From: Climacium dendroides | Taxonomy: Eukaryota > Streptophyta > Bryopsida > Hypnales > Climaciaceae | Assembly: GCA_950106755.1 (NCBI GenBank) | Contig: OX467092.1 | Coordinates: 6,882,001 to 6,946,000 of the forward strand | Length of the DNA: 64,000 nt | Reading direction: 5' to 3' | Shown: one piece after another, positions 49,042 through 60,539 of the stretch | Layout: each line of letters opens with the position of its first letter | How positions within the stretch are numbered: the stretch's first letter is position 1 | Program-made: the position numbers and the translations under genes | Notes under the pieces: model-generated | Told to the model about the DNA's origin: nothing | Database searches by the model: none | The model's input: only the letters and a program-made list of their open reading frames with translations

Positions 49042-49953
49042 TTAACCCCTAAAGTCCCATTGTCTCATTAGGGGACAAAATGGATCTAAAGTAGGCTCTT
49101 ATGGTCTCAATATTTGTCGTGATTTTTTGAATTTTTTTGTGAAGATAGAGAAGTAAACTAGCTTTCTAAATACATAATTTATATTGGAATCAGAGCTTAG
49201 AAACAAAAGTTATAGCAGAAAATGCCCTTTTCTTAGTTTAGCGGGTAGAAAAAAAACTTCAAAAAAAATTAAAGTAAATTTTTTTTAGTAGATTGTATTT
49301 TTATGCAGCCATATGGAAAGCTTTGATTCATTCCATTTAGATTAGTTATGTGAAAGTTATAGACAATCTTGTTTTTCGGGCAATTAGAGAATCTTCTTGA
49401 AAAAATAACTTGTAGGATTCATTTCTTACTTCAATCTTCACAATTTAAAAAAAAAGGATTTACAAGGTTCAGATCTCTTGCTAGAACAATCTCATTGTTG
49501 AGATTAGTGTATTTCAATTCCATCTTAAAACTACTAACAATTTAGATTTTCCCTCAATTTTGAATCTACTTCTATTTAATAGTTTTTTAATGAGTTAAAA
49601 TTGACTGTTGTTTTTCTTTAAACTCATAGACTCTCAATTCACTTTTTGTCATATAAAATTAGAATTTCAAAATCAATAGAGCAAAAAATATAAGTTATGA
49701 AGGTTCAAAACCAAAAATTGTAGTTGAGCAAGGTAAAAAAAATTGTTTCTTTCATTTTAAATGCAAATATCTTGCAATCTACACGGTTAAAGTTTGTGAA
49801 ATTTCTTCTATACATTTTTATAATAGTTTAGTACAATATCCTATGGTTAGATATACCAAAAAATCATTAAAATTATTTTTTTGCTCTTTGCTATTGAAAT
49901 GGTAGTTTTGAGGGGTTTTAATGGAAAAGAGGCCTTAGAACTTTAAAGGTTAA
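49042..49953 (+). mobile_element. TTAA-flanked element, subfamily A, third copy (912 bp)
   Basis: It starts TTAACCCCTAAAGTCCCATTG and ends GGCCTTAGAACTTTAAAGGTTAA. The interior follows 10,361-11,303 in the same orientation (ACAAAAGTTATAGCAGAAAA, TAGAACAATCTCATTGTTG, AATGCAAATATCTTGCAATC). It lies 236 bases from the inverted copy at 48,080-48,805. Confidence 0.72.
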
Positions 49954-50317
49954 TCACCTTTAACAAATCTTTTGTTGAAGTTTGAATCTCAGCATCAATA
50001 TCACTTCAAACTCTAGCCTTGTGTACCATGCATCTAGTGCATAGTTAATTCAAATGGCAATGATGTCATCACGAACATGAGTAGTTTGTCCTCTAGAACT
50101 TCTTCAATATTTTTCTAAAAATGGAGCATGATCTAAAGACCTTTGAAAACAAGGACATATCCAATCCCCCTACCATATTATTGTATGATTAGTGCCAACA
50201 TGGTCTCATATTTTCCAACCTCAATGTCACATTTGAATATTGCTTTCTAATTTGATGTAGGTTTATGTCATTCAATCTATTGTATGTTACTATCTTTATT
50301 TACATAACAAAGCCAAG

Positions 50318-50532
50318 GATCATGAGCCCATGAGCCTTGAAGTCTAAACAACTATACTATAAGTGTCTATTATAAACATTTTTCTAGTTATAGGTCACAT
50401 ATGTTATAGACTCTTTCCATGTTATAGTATACCTATGTTATAAGTACATATGTTCACCTTCAAATGGTTGTAGGTCCATACCTACAACTCGGTTCAAAGC
50501 TTGTAGACTCATGTCCTTGCATTTACATGCTA
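50318..50532. mobile_element. Shorter, diverged copy of the 'TAGCATGTGAGCC' element
   Basis: The left part has GATCATGAGCCCATGAGCC and the right end CATTTACATGCTA, with ATACCTATGTTATAAGTAC units between. A small hairpin, GTTGTAGGT-CCAT-ACCTACAAC, lies near 50,467. It is more diverged than the other two copies. Confidence 0.5.
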
Positions 50533-50644
50533 GGTACTGTTGGTATTTAGAGGGGGAGTCATAGTACAAATTTGTTCTTTGTAAATGAATTGGGGAACTA
50601 TAGTAGAAATTCCCTAATTTTCAATGAACATGTAGGCTTTTGCA

Positions 50645-50985
50645 TTGCTTGACTTTATAATTTAACTAGATTTTAGCAAAGTAATTGTACCATCGTGTTG
50701 AAATGTACAAAATTGGTTAAAGTGTGAAGGTCAAATGCTAAAATCTAGTTAAAATATAGAAATATCCATTTCTTCAAAGTTTGGTCATAAGACACTTTTC
50801 ATTGAACTCTTCATTTATCATATTTTTGTTACTTCACCATTAATTGTTCTTAATAAAATATTATGTAAAACCATGAAAATTGACTTAAAAAATTCACCAA
50901 AAATGGAATTTTTCATTTTTGAAACTAAAATTTGGTAGACTTCATTGGGATTGCATAAGAATTGAGTGAAAATTATGCAAAACAA
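50645..50985. mobile_element. Half copy of a long-palindrome foldback element (family E)
   Basis: Bases here (AGATTTTAGCAAAGTAATTG, TACAAAATTGGTTAAAG, TCAAAGTTTGGTCATAAGAC, GGGATTGCATAAGAATTGAG) match the centre and right arm of 60,540-61,212 and more weakly 55,880-56,631. The left arm is mostly missing. Confidence 0.55.
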
Positions 50986-52012
50986 CAAAAGCCTATTTTA
51001 TTCTATATTACGTATAAATCTTTGAATAGATCAATAATGTAGTCTATACTATGTTCATTGCTCATGGCCTTATGTAAGGAATTCAAATTGCAACAAAAAT
51101 TGATAATTTTAAAAAATTTCAAATTTTCAAATTGGTTTAGAAAGTAGGCTTACTTAGAATATTGTAAAAATATTAAGCAAGAATCTAATTTGAAAAACTA
51201 CAAAAGAAATCTAGAGTCATTTTTTATAAATGGATTTTAAATTCTTTTTAATTAGATTTCTTCAAAATTGATTTAATACATAGTAGTATCCTAAGTTGAA
51301 ATTATACCTATATGGATGGAAATTTTTACTAATTTGGATGAAACAAGTTTGGAACATTAAAACATGTGATCTCAATACTTCTAATAGAACAATCACAAGC
51401 TAATTGTTGAGACTTTGAAGATGAATTCTATTAAGGTTTTAAGCAATCTAAATTATTTTAATTATTGATTTGGATTACATGAGTAAATTTTGAACCTTTC
51501 CATTAACACAATATGTACTAATAGTGGAGAAAATGCACTCTTTTTTTATTGGAATAAAATTCAAAATTACATGTACATTATAATACAACATTAATTGTAG
51601 AAATGACATAATGATTATGAAGTTGTCAATAATTCAATTCTTGTCATTTGTTATCAATTTTTTTTGGGTGCATAAGGTCTTCTCACTCACAATTTAACTT
51701 GCAAATGCCTTGAATTCCATATTTTGAATGAAAAACAAAGTATTTCAAGATAATGCCTTATTAAAATTATATTTGAATTTAATTAAATCCTTTTAGGACT
51801 AATTTAAGACTTTATAGTAGTTAATATATTTTCATATCTACTTATATAATAAAGAAAAACATGCATAAATTCAAAAAAAAATTTAGACATCAATCGCTAA
51901 ATAACTTGAATGTGTTATAAAATATGTCTCCTTCGACTTCATTTGAAATTTGTGTCAAAAGAAGATAGTTAATTAAGGCATGAAATTCAAGAAAATAATT
52001 TTTAGTAACTAA
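50986..52012. other. AT-rich intergenic DNA
   Basis: No gene or named repeat was recognised in this roughly 1 kb of very AT-rich sequence. Confidence 0.4.
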
Positions 52013-52840
52013 CTAGCGGTTGGCGTTTGCTATGCTACGCATTCACCATTAGAATTTCATTAGAAATTTTATGTATTAGATAGAATGCAAAGCAAGAATT
52101 TCAAAAAATCTTTAGATAAAAATTACTAAAATCTTCATATAATTTTTTTAGTAAATAAGCATATACTGAAATAAACAATAGAAATTTAATGAATGATGAA
52201 AGAAATACATACAATGATGAATACGGTAAAAGATACACATACATTAAAATGCATTAGAAATTTGACTCAATTGTTACAAAAAATGGCAACTCAAATAGAA
52301 GAATTTAAAGGAAAAACTTGTAAATCTCAAAAGCTTTGTGAACAATTTAATTGTTGTGAAATCCAAAATCAATTCAATCTAATAAGTTTCTCAAATCATT
52401 TGGTAGTAGCAATAGAAAATTAAAATCAGAAGCTCAAAGCTCACAAAAGCACAAAATCATAGAAATGCAAAAGAAGTATAAAGTCAAGAAAAACAATGGA
52501 ATTGCTACCTTTATAATATCACCCTATGGATCCTCTTTAATATCACCTCAATTACAATCACCTCTATAATATCACTTTTACAAAGATATTTTTATAATAT
52601 CACTCTTTGTAAAAGTGATATTACAGAGGTGATTGCAAACTACTACTCTATTTTTGTAATATCACATTGTGTGAAAATATGATTTCTATATATGCATGAA
52701 TAAAAAATATATTTTTATAAAATAATTAAAATAATTATTTTAAAGACTTATCGAAATCATTATTATACATTCTATTCAAATATATCAAATTTTACTAATA
52801 TGATACAATGAATGCGTAGCATAGCAAGCACGAGCCCCTA
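52013..52840. mobile_element. Element bounded by 32-base inverted termini ending in CTAG (828 bp)
   Basis: The left terminus starts CTAGCGGTTGGCGTTTGC and the right terminus, reverse-complemented, starts CTAGGGGCTCGTGCTTGC. Both then share TTGCTATGCTACGCATTC exactly. The interior is AT-rich with a strong hairpin at 52,556-52,634 and no known protein. CTAG at the outer edge next to a T resembles Helitron 3' ends, but having it at both sides in opposite orientation is not canonical. No target-site duplication is clear. Confidence 0.6.
52556..52634. repeat. 30-base-arm hairpin, one mismatch, 19-base loop
   Basis: The left arm AATCACCTCTATAATATCAC plus TTTTACAAAG (52,556-52,585) pairs with 52,605-52,634 at 29 of 30 positions. 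The motif TATAATATCAC also recurs several times from 52,512 to 52,670. It sits inside the element at 52,013-52,840. Confidence 0.8.
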
Positions 52841-54049
52841 GTATTAACAGTAGCATTTGTGATTTTATAAAGGGACTTTATGATTTTAGTAGTATGAATA
52901 TATCTATAACTTCATTTATTTCCTCAAATAATAATTATCTAATATTTGCTTCATATTTTATAATTTACATTCATTTGCTCATTAAAAGACAATAACATTA
53001 CAAATAGAAATAACCATAACAAACTTCAATCTAGAAATTAGAAATAGAAAAAAAACTTTGATTTATCATGTTAGAAAAAAATTACAAATAGATTTTTCAT
53101 TAATCTTGCACTAAAAAAAGGTCACTCTATCATTTAGAGGTTAAAGGGATTTTAGCGATTCAAGTTCACAACTCTAATCTAATGAATGCATGGGATGAAA
53201 ACTTCATGAATAAAAGAAATTTTCTCCTGAAATATACCATCTTCCCCGCTCTTTAAGAGAGTTGTAGATCGCCAAGGTTTTACAATCTCGACGTAGCTTT
53301 GGAGGAGAGGACTATGTCCAATAACCAAATCTCGTAATCAGTGCATATTGAAAAGAATGACCTTATGAGCTTGCTGAAGAATTTCATCATTGATAGTTCA
53401 ACAAAAGAAAAAGCCTATACTGCAATAATACTGCAATAACTGAAGATATGAACTAAACCAGTGACCTGGTGCGTTGTTGAAGAAATGTCTTACAGACATA
53501 TCCTCCATTGGGAATGAGTGTATGCAAGGAACTTCAGGGCAGCTCCGCTGCGCTCAAAGAAATCCAATAACAGTGCTTTACTGTTGGAAATTTTAGTCCG
53601 AAGCATTTCAGTCTTCACTCTTATGGCTATCAATTCCGGCAATGCCTAAACAACACTCTGTACTTTCAACTTGTAAGTTACCTGCTTCCGATCCTTCCAG
53701 ACGATTGTAAAGAAAACCACCTAAGCTTCTTCACGTTCTGTCATCAATTCAAGATACTACATACTTGCATTGAAGCTTTACCAGACATTTACGTGACCTC
53801 AGTGTTGCACGAAATCCGACGCAGTCTGATGTCAAGGACCAGAATCCGTGGAAAAATCACCAGCCCAATCAGGTTTGATCTTCAGTTCAAAATTCAAATC
53901 AAGATTGTACCTCCAGTTCGCGAAAATCTTGATGAGATTCCAGCTCCAAAGTAGGAAACCGTCTCCATCTGCTCCTTGTCATGGAGATTTGCTCACTGGC
54001 AAAAAACCTTCATGCGAATGCAACCGGTCATTCCGGTATGTGATTTAAC
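52841..54049. other. Intergenic DNA and probable 3' region of the small membrane-protein gene
   Basis: Bases 52,841-53,200 are AT-rich, with a lone TTAA-type tip (CATTTAGAGGTTAA) near 53,143. From about 53,230 to 54,049 the composition is gene-like but no coding exon could be joined to the upstream reading frame, so it is probably untranslated transcript or a non-coding gene. Confidence 0.35.
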
Positions 54050-54595
54050 TTAAGTAGACACATGACGCTCGTACTGAATCGACTCACTTCTACGTGGTGT
54101 GCAGCACGGCAGCCATTCCGGTTTCAAATACGCCGCTGCTGATAAAGAAACTAACAAAAACACGAGCACTCCTAACGCGACTCCAACAATCACCGCCACG
54201 TTTGATTTCTTCGAGGCGTGAATTGGAGAGGTTATTGGCGCCTCGGGTGCAGGAGATGGCGGAAGTATCCTCGGTGGCAAGTCTGTCCCAGGCGCATCAT
54301 CACTAGGAGAAATTAGTGCCGGTCGCGAATCAGGAGGCGGCGTGGGAGGCCGAGGATTCGAAGGCCTTGGCGCTGAAGCATTTCCAGAGACAGCCGGCTC
54401 AGGTGCTGGTACCGCAGCTAGCTTCCTCTCCGTGCGATCGTGCGCCTTGACATCCGGAGAACACCTGCGTGACTTGCCGTTGCCGGAAATTGGAGAGTTG
54501 GAGGCTAATACGTAGGAAAAAAATATGAGGAGCAAAATTAAGAAGAAAGATTGTACTGCTCGTCGCCTCGTCACTTGATCCAAGACCGTCATCAT
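54050..54595 (-). CDS. Small single-pass membrane protein with signal peptide and Pro-rich ectodomain, unknown function
   Basis: An intronless 181-residue frame starts at ATG 54,595 (a second ATG follows at once). Residues 12-32 are a hydrophobic signal-peptide-like segment (FFLILLLIFFSYVLAS). Residues 35-125 are rich in Pro, Ser and Ala with APEPA, PPTPPP and PPSPAPEAP strings, resembling arabinogalactan or extensin-like ectodomains. A basic stop (ASKKSN), a strong membrane helix (about 131-157) and a short tail beginning LPCC, a possible palmitoylation site, follow. The layout is like the front half of a plant class I formin, but no FH2 domain follows and the frame closes with its own stop. 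I do not recognise the family. The coding case rests on codon-level order (signal, linker, helix) in one unbroken frame. Confidence 0.7.
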   Translation of the reverse strand: MMTVLDQVTRRRAVQSFFLILLLIFFSYVLASNSPISGNGKSRRCSPDVKAHDRTERKLAAVPAPEPAVSGNASAPRPSNPRPPTPPPDSRPALISPSDDAPGTDLPPRILPPSPAPEAPITSPIHASKKSNVAVIVGVALGVLVFLLVSLSAAAYLKPEWLPCCTPRRSESIQYERHVST

Positions 54596-55331
54596 TGATT
54601 ACTGCTCTATTAAATCTCGGTCAAAATTCTTCCCTAGAACTCCACACGCATCATCACAAATCACTTAAAAGTCGATTTCCAACTACTCCAAACCTCAGAT
54701 CTAAACCTCACTCAGCCTTCATGCTCCAACGCTACCAATTAATTCACCAAGGCTTCATACCAAATGCAGAATCTATAAATTTGCTGGTGTAACGACGAGG
54801 AGGAAACAGCACCAAGACTCTAACAACAAACCTAACAGCAAACTCAAATGTCCACATAACCCGGAGACATTGTTCCTACGTACATCCTACATGACGACAT
54901 TTAATTTGCTACAGAACAATTGAATGGAATGCTAGAACAGATCGCGAGACCGGGAATGATTCGTTCATCCTGGCGTTTCTTCGACCGAGGCTCAAACAAG
55001 ATCACGAAGCAATCTCCGGCTAGCTAACTTATATAGCTGAGCTGCAAAACACTCGGGCTAAGGTAAGGTGATGGCAGCGAGATGAGATGGAATACGGATT
55101 CATTATTTGTTTGCTCACACGGCGGAAGTCACGATCCGTCTGGCGTGCATTGGAGCGGGGAAAGAAGTGCGTGATCGTTGGTGGTGTTGACTGAATGCAA
55201 CGCAAGGGAAACACGATGAGGGAGTCCCGAACATCAAGGCCCAAGAACTGGTGATCTGCGCTACAGTGAAGGGATTGCGGGCTCCGCAATTGGAGAGAGA
55301 GAGACGAGCAGTGCGCTGAGTGAGCAGAGTC
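54596..55331 (-). promoter_or_regulatory. Probable leader and promoter of the small membrane-protein gene
   Basis: The composition is balanced, in contrast to the AT-rich flanks, and there is no convincing conserved protein. Long open frames on the minus strand here (to about 55,448) look like chance frames through a GC-rich leader. No transcription start can be fixed. Confidence 0.35.
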
Positions 55332-55348
55332 GGGGGGGGGGGGGGGGG
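55332..55348. repeat. Run of 17 guanines
   Basis: An uninterrupted G17 run lies on the plus strand (C17 on the gene strand) upstream of the membrane-protein gene. Its length may be uncertain because such runs are prone to sequencing slippage. It could form a G-quadruplex. Confidence 0.85.
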
Positions 55349-55879
55349 CGAAGCATTCATCAGAAGGGAAACCCGAAGCCCTTTCTTCAAAGAGAGGTAT
55401 AGTAAACTTGCCTATCACCGCGCATGCAAAATTCAAATCCTTCTCCACGTAAATATAGAGACTTGCATGTTTTGAAAATTAGGCGTGATTGTGAAATGTC
55501 ATATTCAGATTCACCTTCCAAAAATAGAACCTAAAAAGATTTTTTCCTACAAATTTTATTGCAATTCTGAAGGAGATGCATTCGAAATCTAGTCAAAAAT
55601 TTCTTTCAACCCTTCACTGCATAGTTGCGCAGTCATTGGATGGTGATACAAAATTTTGTTCCCAATGGTTGTTGTCCGTTTCTTGGATGTGCATGGTGAA
55701 TGGTGGGTTTATTCTAATTGAAAGTCTAAACCTGATTTTGGAAGCTTACGTTTAATCCTTGAATGGCTTGTTGGTTTGTGGGAAATTGTACAGTATCTAG
55801 CAACTCTCAATTGTCCACCCTATTTAACCATTCAAAAGAAAATTGCAAAATGTACATATGATTAACATTTCTTTTTGTT

Positions 55880-56631
55880 TTGCATAATTAATATTATATT
55901 CTTATGCAATTCCAATCAAGTATACCAAATTTTTGGGTTTTTGAAAAATCAAATCTCTATTTTTTGCAAATTGTTTCATTAAATTTTAGTGATTTTACAT
56001 GATAATTTATTGGAAAACATTGATGTTGAATTTTTGAATCTGATTGTGGCAATATGTAGGAAACTTTTATACGCACATCTTTCCTTCAATAAGTGTCTCG
56101 AAAAAGTTTTAGAATTTCCTCACAAAAGGTTTCAAAAGGTGGGGTGACAATGTTCAAATTTTGAAAAATAAATATTTCTTCGTTGTTATTAGATTTTGGC
56201 AAAACAACTATGCCTTCATGGTCAAATGTACAAAACTAATAACAGCGTAAAGGTCAAATAGAAAAATCTAATTACAATAAAGAAAACATTATTTTTCAAA
56301 ATATAGACATTGTCACTCCAACTCTTGAATTGTCTATGAGGAAATTCTAAAGTTTTTTGAAGATGCTTGTTGAAAGAAAGATGTGGGTATGGATGTTTCC
56401 TACATATCCCAACAATCAAATTCATCACCAATTCATCACCAATCAAAACTTTTACATAAAATTCATCACTTATTGAGTTCAAATACTATTATTATTTTTC
56501 AATCAATTATCATGCAAAACTATGAATTCTACATGAAATAATTTATCAAAAATGGAGTCTTATTTTTTTAAACCCAAATTTGATATGCTTAATTGGAATT
56601 TTATAAGAATTGAATATTCATAATGCAAGAC
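55880..56631. mobile_element. Long-palindrome foldback element (family E), full copy
   Basis: The two halves are diverged inverted copies meeting near 56,225. AATATGTAGGAAACTTTTATAC (about 56,052) mirrors GTATGGATGTTTCCTACATAT (about 56,386), GTGACAATGTTCAAATTTTG mirrors CAAAATATAGACATTGTCAC, and the outer ends TGCATAATTA and TAATGCAAGA are also related. Blocks match 60,540-61,212. No coding capacity. Confidence 0.7.
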
Positions 56632-57370
56632 AAAAAAATATCAATCATATTATATATTATACAAAATTATTTTGAATGGCAAAATAGGGAAGAGGAGTGA
56701 AACTTGCCAAGTATTGTACATGCAATAAAATAATTAACTTTAGGATACAAATCGTATACTAAACATGGCAAGATATACTTTGATCGATTGATAATTCAAC
56801 AAATAGCACCTTTCATTTACATATCATTTTAACATTGAAAGCATATAATATGGCACTATACACTTAAAATACATAACCATCTTATAGCTTATGAGATATG
56901 AAGTCAAAGAAGTGCAATAATGATTCAAATTGGGAGTGCCATGCATCATTGGATCTAAATTAGTGTAAATACAACCTTTTGTCAATATTGTAATCCTTAG
57001 TTCATGCATCTTCTATGACAAATACAAAAATAAAACCATATTGTATTCAAAATTGGGCTTCTTAGACCTTTGAGGTTTAAAAGTCTAAAGAATACAGTTG
57101 TAGTCAACATGTGGTATTTTTAGTGTATTTGACATATAAGGTCCATGGATTGTGGTATACAATATTGGCAAAAGTTTGTCTTTTTGGTGAGTCAAATCCA
57201 ATGGCCCATATATGGCACTCTAAATTTGAATGCATATTATACTGTTGAGATGTCTCAGAAGCTACACAATAGTCACACATTCTACTTGTATTTACAAGTT
57301 GCATGGACTTGTTCTAAACTCTTGTTTACTCCTTTGCACAAGATTTTTTTTCTAATTTAATTTTGCAACA
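56632..57370. other. AT-rich intergenic DNA
   Basis: No gene or named repeat was recognised. Confidence 0.4.
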
Positions 57371-58101
57371 TTAACCCTTAAATGTCCAAGGAACCTCCTT
57401 CTGAAATCACCTCCAAACATACATTTTTGAAATGAAAGTATAAATCTTTTTTAGAATTACTTTTTGGAAAATCTAACTATAGGATCTTATTCACCACTAT
57501 CAAATTAGTTTATCCTCTATATTTTCAAAAGCTTTTATTGTATAGATTTTGAAATATCTTCAATCAAAGTTTAGTTTTTGAAAAAAAAAAAATTCAAGCG
57601 CCAAATGATTTTGGAGGGTTACATTTCAAATTTAAACTAAAGAAGAATTTGTCATTTTTGATCAAATGTAATTATGAATAGTTAAGAACATATATGCATG
57701 CCAATTTTCACAAGGATTCAAGTAATGAAAGATGGATTATTTTCACATCCTTAAAATCAAGAAAATTTGATTGAAAAACAATAATATTATTTAATGGTTT
57801 CCATTTACTACATGCGCCAACCAATTTGCACCTTGCCTTGTTGTGCACCCAAGGAATTTGTTCTTAGAATGACCTTTGATTGACTAGGTTTTTCTTCCCA
57901 AGATAATCTATAGTGAACATTTCTTGAAGTGTTTGAATCACCCAAATTGGATTTTTTCTGAATAATTTTTTCTAGCTAACAAAAAAGATAGCTTAATGAT
58001 CTATATGAAGAAAATGTGAAATTAAAAAAATTATAGGATCTATGCAACCTTGGAAATTGTGTAGTGATTATAAATTGGTTGATTGGGCATTTAGGGGTTA
58101 A
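57371..58101. mobile_element. TTAA-flanked element, subfamily D, second copy (731 bp)
   Basis: It starts TTAACCCTTAAATGTCCAAGG and ends TTGGGCATTTAGGGGTTAA, inverted tips flanked by TTAA on both sides. The tips match 45,499-46,145. The interiors share little that I can see beyond the tips. Confidence 0.7.
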
Positions 58102-60539
58102 ACTATATGCAAATTTGAAATTCAAAGATTGCTACAAGTTTAAAAATGTCTCTTTCAATATAATAACTAAGTTGAAAAAATTAATGAGAATTTTTTTCCA
58201 ATTTCCCAAAATTTGCAATCCAAAATCTAAAGATGTCAAATTTTGTTCTCATAGTTTTTAAGTATTTAAGGGCTTTACACTTTGCCCCAAATTGTCAAGA
58301 CACAATTCTTGACAATGTGTTCCATGAGTTCTTTGAGCGACTTCACCAATTTAAGTAATCTTGAGAGTGATCTAAATGCATTGTAATACAAATGCAGGGG
58401 GTTCAATGTTTTTAGATCCAAAACTACTTTTAGAGTACTCAAATCTAATGCAAAGCTAAATTCTTCATTTATATTTATTTACTAACAAATCTAATCATAG
58501 GTTCCTTTAGTTAACTTGTTAAAGTACACCTTCTAAAATTTTGAGGGTAGGAAACCTTACCAACTTGTGGTACACGTGCCACATTTTCAAGTTATGAAGC
58601 TTGTTCACAAGAATATTTTCCCTTTTTTTTTAACAAGGTGAAGTCCACCGCTTATTGCTTGGCCCGCTCTCATTAAATGCAACCACTTATTTGATTTTAG
58701 AAGCCAGGACTACTTGGACCTATTGCTTTACAAAGGTTTATTGACTTAAGGAATGAAAATTACACTTCATGCAATAAGTTTTTAAGCATGTAGTCAATAG
58801 TTATGAAAATTGTTGTGCCTTAAAGCTACTCCTTGGTCACATGTTGCGTGAAAATTTAGAAAATAAAAATAAAAATAAAGTTTGTAGCAAGCTGCCAAAA
58901 ATTGCTATGTTGCCAAAAATCATTTGGTCCTTTAGGAGTTAAAGCAATTAAATAATTTAATGGAAATTGTGGAAAGAATGAATGCACTTATTCATCTTGG
59001 GTTTTGATAATTGTTGACTTATTAACTTGATAATAGGGCCATATCTATTGAAGATTAATCTTGAAAGGATAGGCCTATAAACAAAAAATCAAACCTCAAA
59101 ATTCTCCCACTCTATTTGTTCCCATTTGTGGCTATTTATGCTTGAATTTCTTATATTTATTTTTGAGAGATGAAAACAAATGTCTTCTACAAGTCATTAA
59201 AATTTCTGATTTTTTGAGATAACTTGATGCTTTTGTGAATACTTTAAGGATAAGTGAAGAAAATTTGTATCAAATTCAAAATATGTTCAAAAAATCTGAA
59301 AATCTCTCCATGGATGTATATTGTAGTAACAAATATCTTAGAGAAAACAACCATTGTTTCTTCTTATAAATACATAATCAAAGCTCATGGTTACAAATCC
59401 AAAGTTCAAATTGCAAGTAAAATATTTAATTTAGAAGTTTTCCAAGTTAGAGTAGGAACTTCAATTCATTAACTTCATTTCATTAATTTCATTTTATTAG
59501 TTGAGCCAAAAATTTTAAAAACATCATTTTTATGGTTCAAATTCATATAAAAAACAAGGAGCTTGGAGTTGTCAAAAATACACTACAATATTTATCCCAA
59601 AAATCGAATAGTGCTTTAGACCACACCCAAAATAAGTCTCAAAATGGTTTAAACACACATTGAAAATTGTCAATGAGTGAAATATGGCAACTTTTGCTTA
59701 TATCAATGTTATTACAACACATGTTTTAAACTTTGAAGCTCATATAACCTAAGGATTTAAGTCTTCAACAAACTTTTACATTGCTTGTTGGTTTAGGAGC
59801 TTGCATATTTTTTGAAATATAAATAGTACAATTTAAATTCCATTTCTTTTATCATTTTGACACTTATGAAGTGTGAGCTTTTGAATGTGACTACTCACAT
59901 TGAAGGTTGTTTATGAGTTATTTCAAGCACTCTACTTTTGAAACTTTATATCCCTATTGTGGTTTCATATTTGCCAAAATCACAAAATTGATTGTGCATT
60001 TCTTCCTCATTTACACATCTCTTTGCTCTTTTTTTCTACTATTAACTACTTAGCCTTCAAATTATCTACAACCCAATTTGTGGCAGTTTTGGGTGTACCC
60101 TTATACAATGATCCATGGATTGATTTTTTCATTTTAAGAAGTCAAAATATACCATGATGAGGAAATATGCAATTCCATCCATTTAAAACTACATTTTAGC
60201 ACCTCCTCCCAAATTGAATGAAAAGATATATTTTTCATCAAGTAGGCTATAAAATGCCCTCTAAAGCATTTCAGGCAAAGGCAACTAACCTCTTTCCGAT
60301 CAACCACTCATTTTCGCTAGTTAGGCTACCATGTTTTCAAGCAATCGTGATTTAGGTGACAACTCATGTTGTTAGGTGATAGTTCACGTAACACAAATGT
60401 TGAGAAGATATACATTGAAAACTAACAATGTACAATTGGATCCAATTCATTTAAAACTTCCTATTTGAGCCATTCAAATTTTCTTTTATAATGTAGAGTA
60501 TAATTGATAGCTTTTGGAAGAGATAATTATCATTGCATC
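58102..60539. other. AT-rich intergenic DNA with a lone TTAA-type right tip
   Basis: No gene was recognised. CATTTGGTCCTTTAGGAGTTAA ends at 58,941 and looks like the right tip of a subfamily A element, but no matching left tip could be found between 58,102 and there. Confidence 0.35.

Noticed and set aside
52193..52423. 76-residue plus-strand frame inside the CTAG-ended element
   Set aside because: It is Lys/Thr/Asn-rich as expected from AT-rich DNA and has no transposase or replicase motif.
55029..55448. 139-residue minus-strand frame with a poly-Pro run
   Set aside because: The Pro run is simply the G17 homopolymer. The frame lies in the leader of the membrane-protein gene and has no family.
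57371..58941. One large TTAA element spanning to the lone right tip at 58,941
   Set aside because: The left tip at 57,371 already has a better partner at 58,101 with the same GGGCATTTAGGGG sequence.
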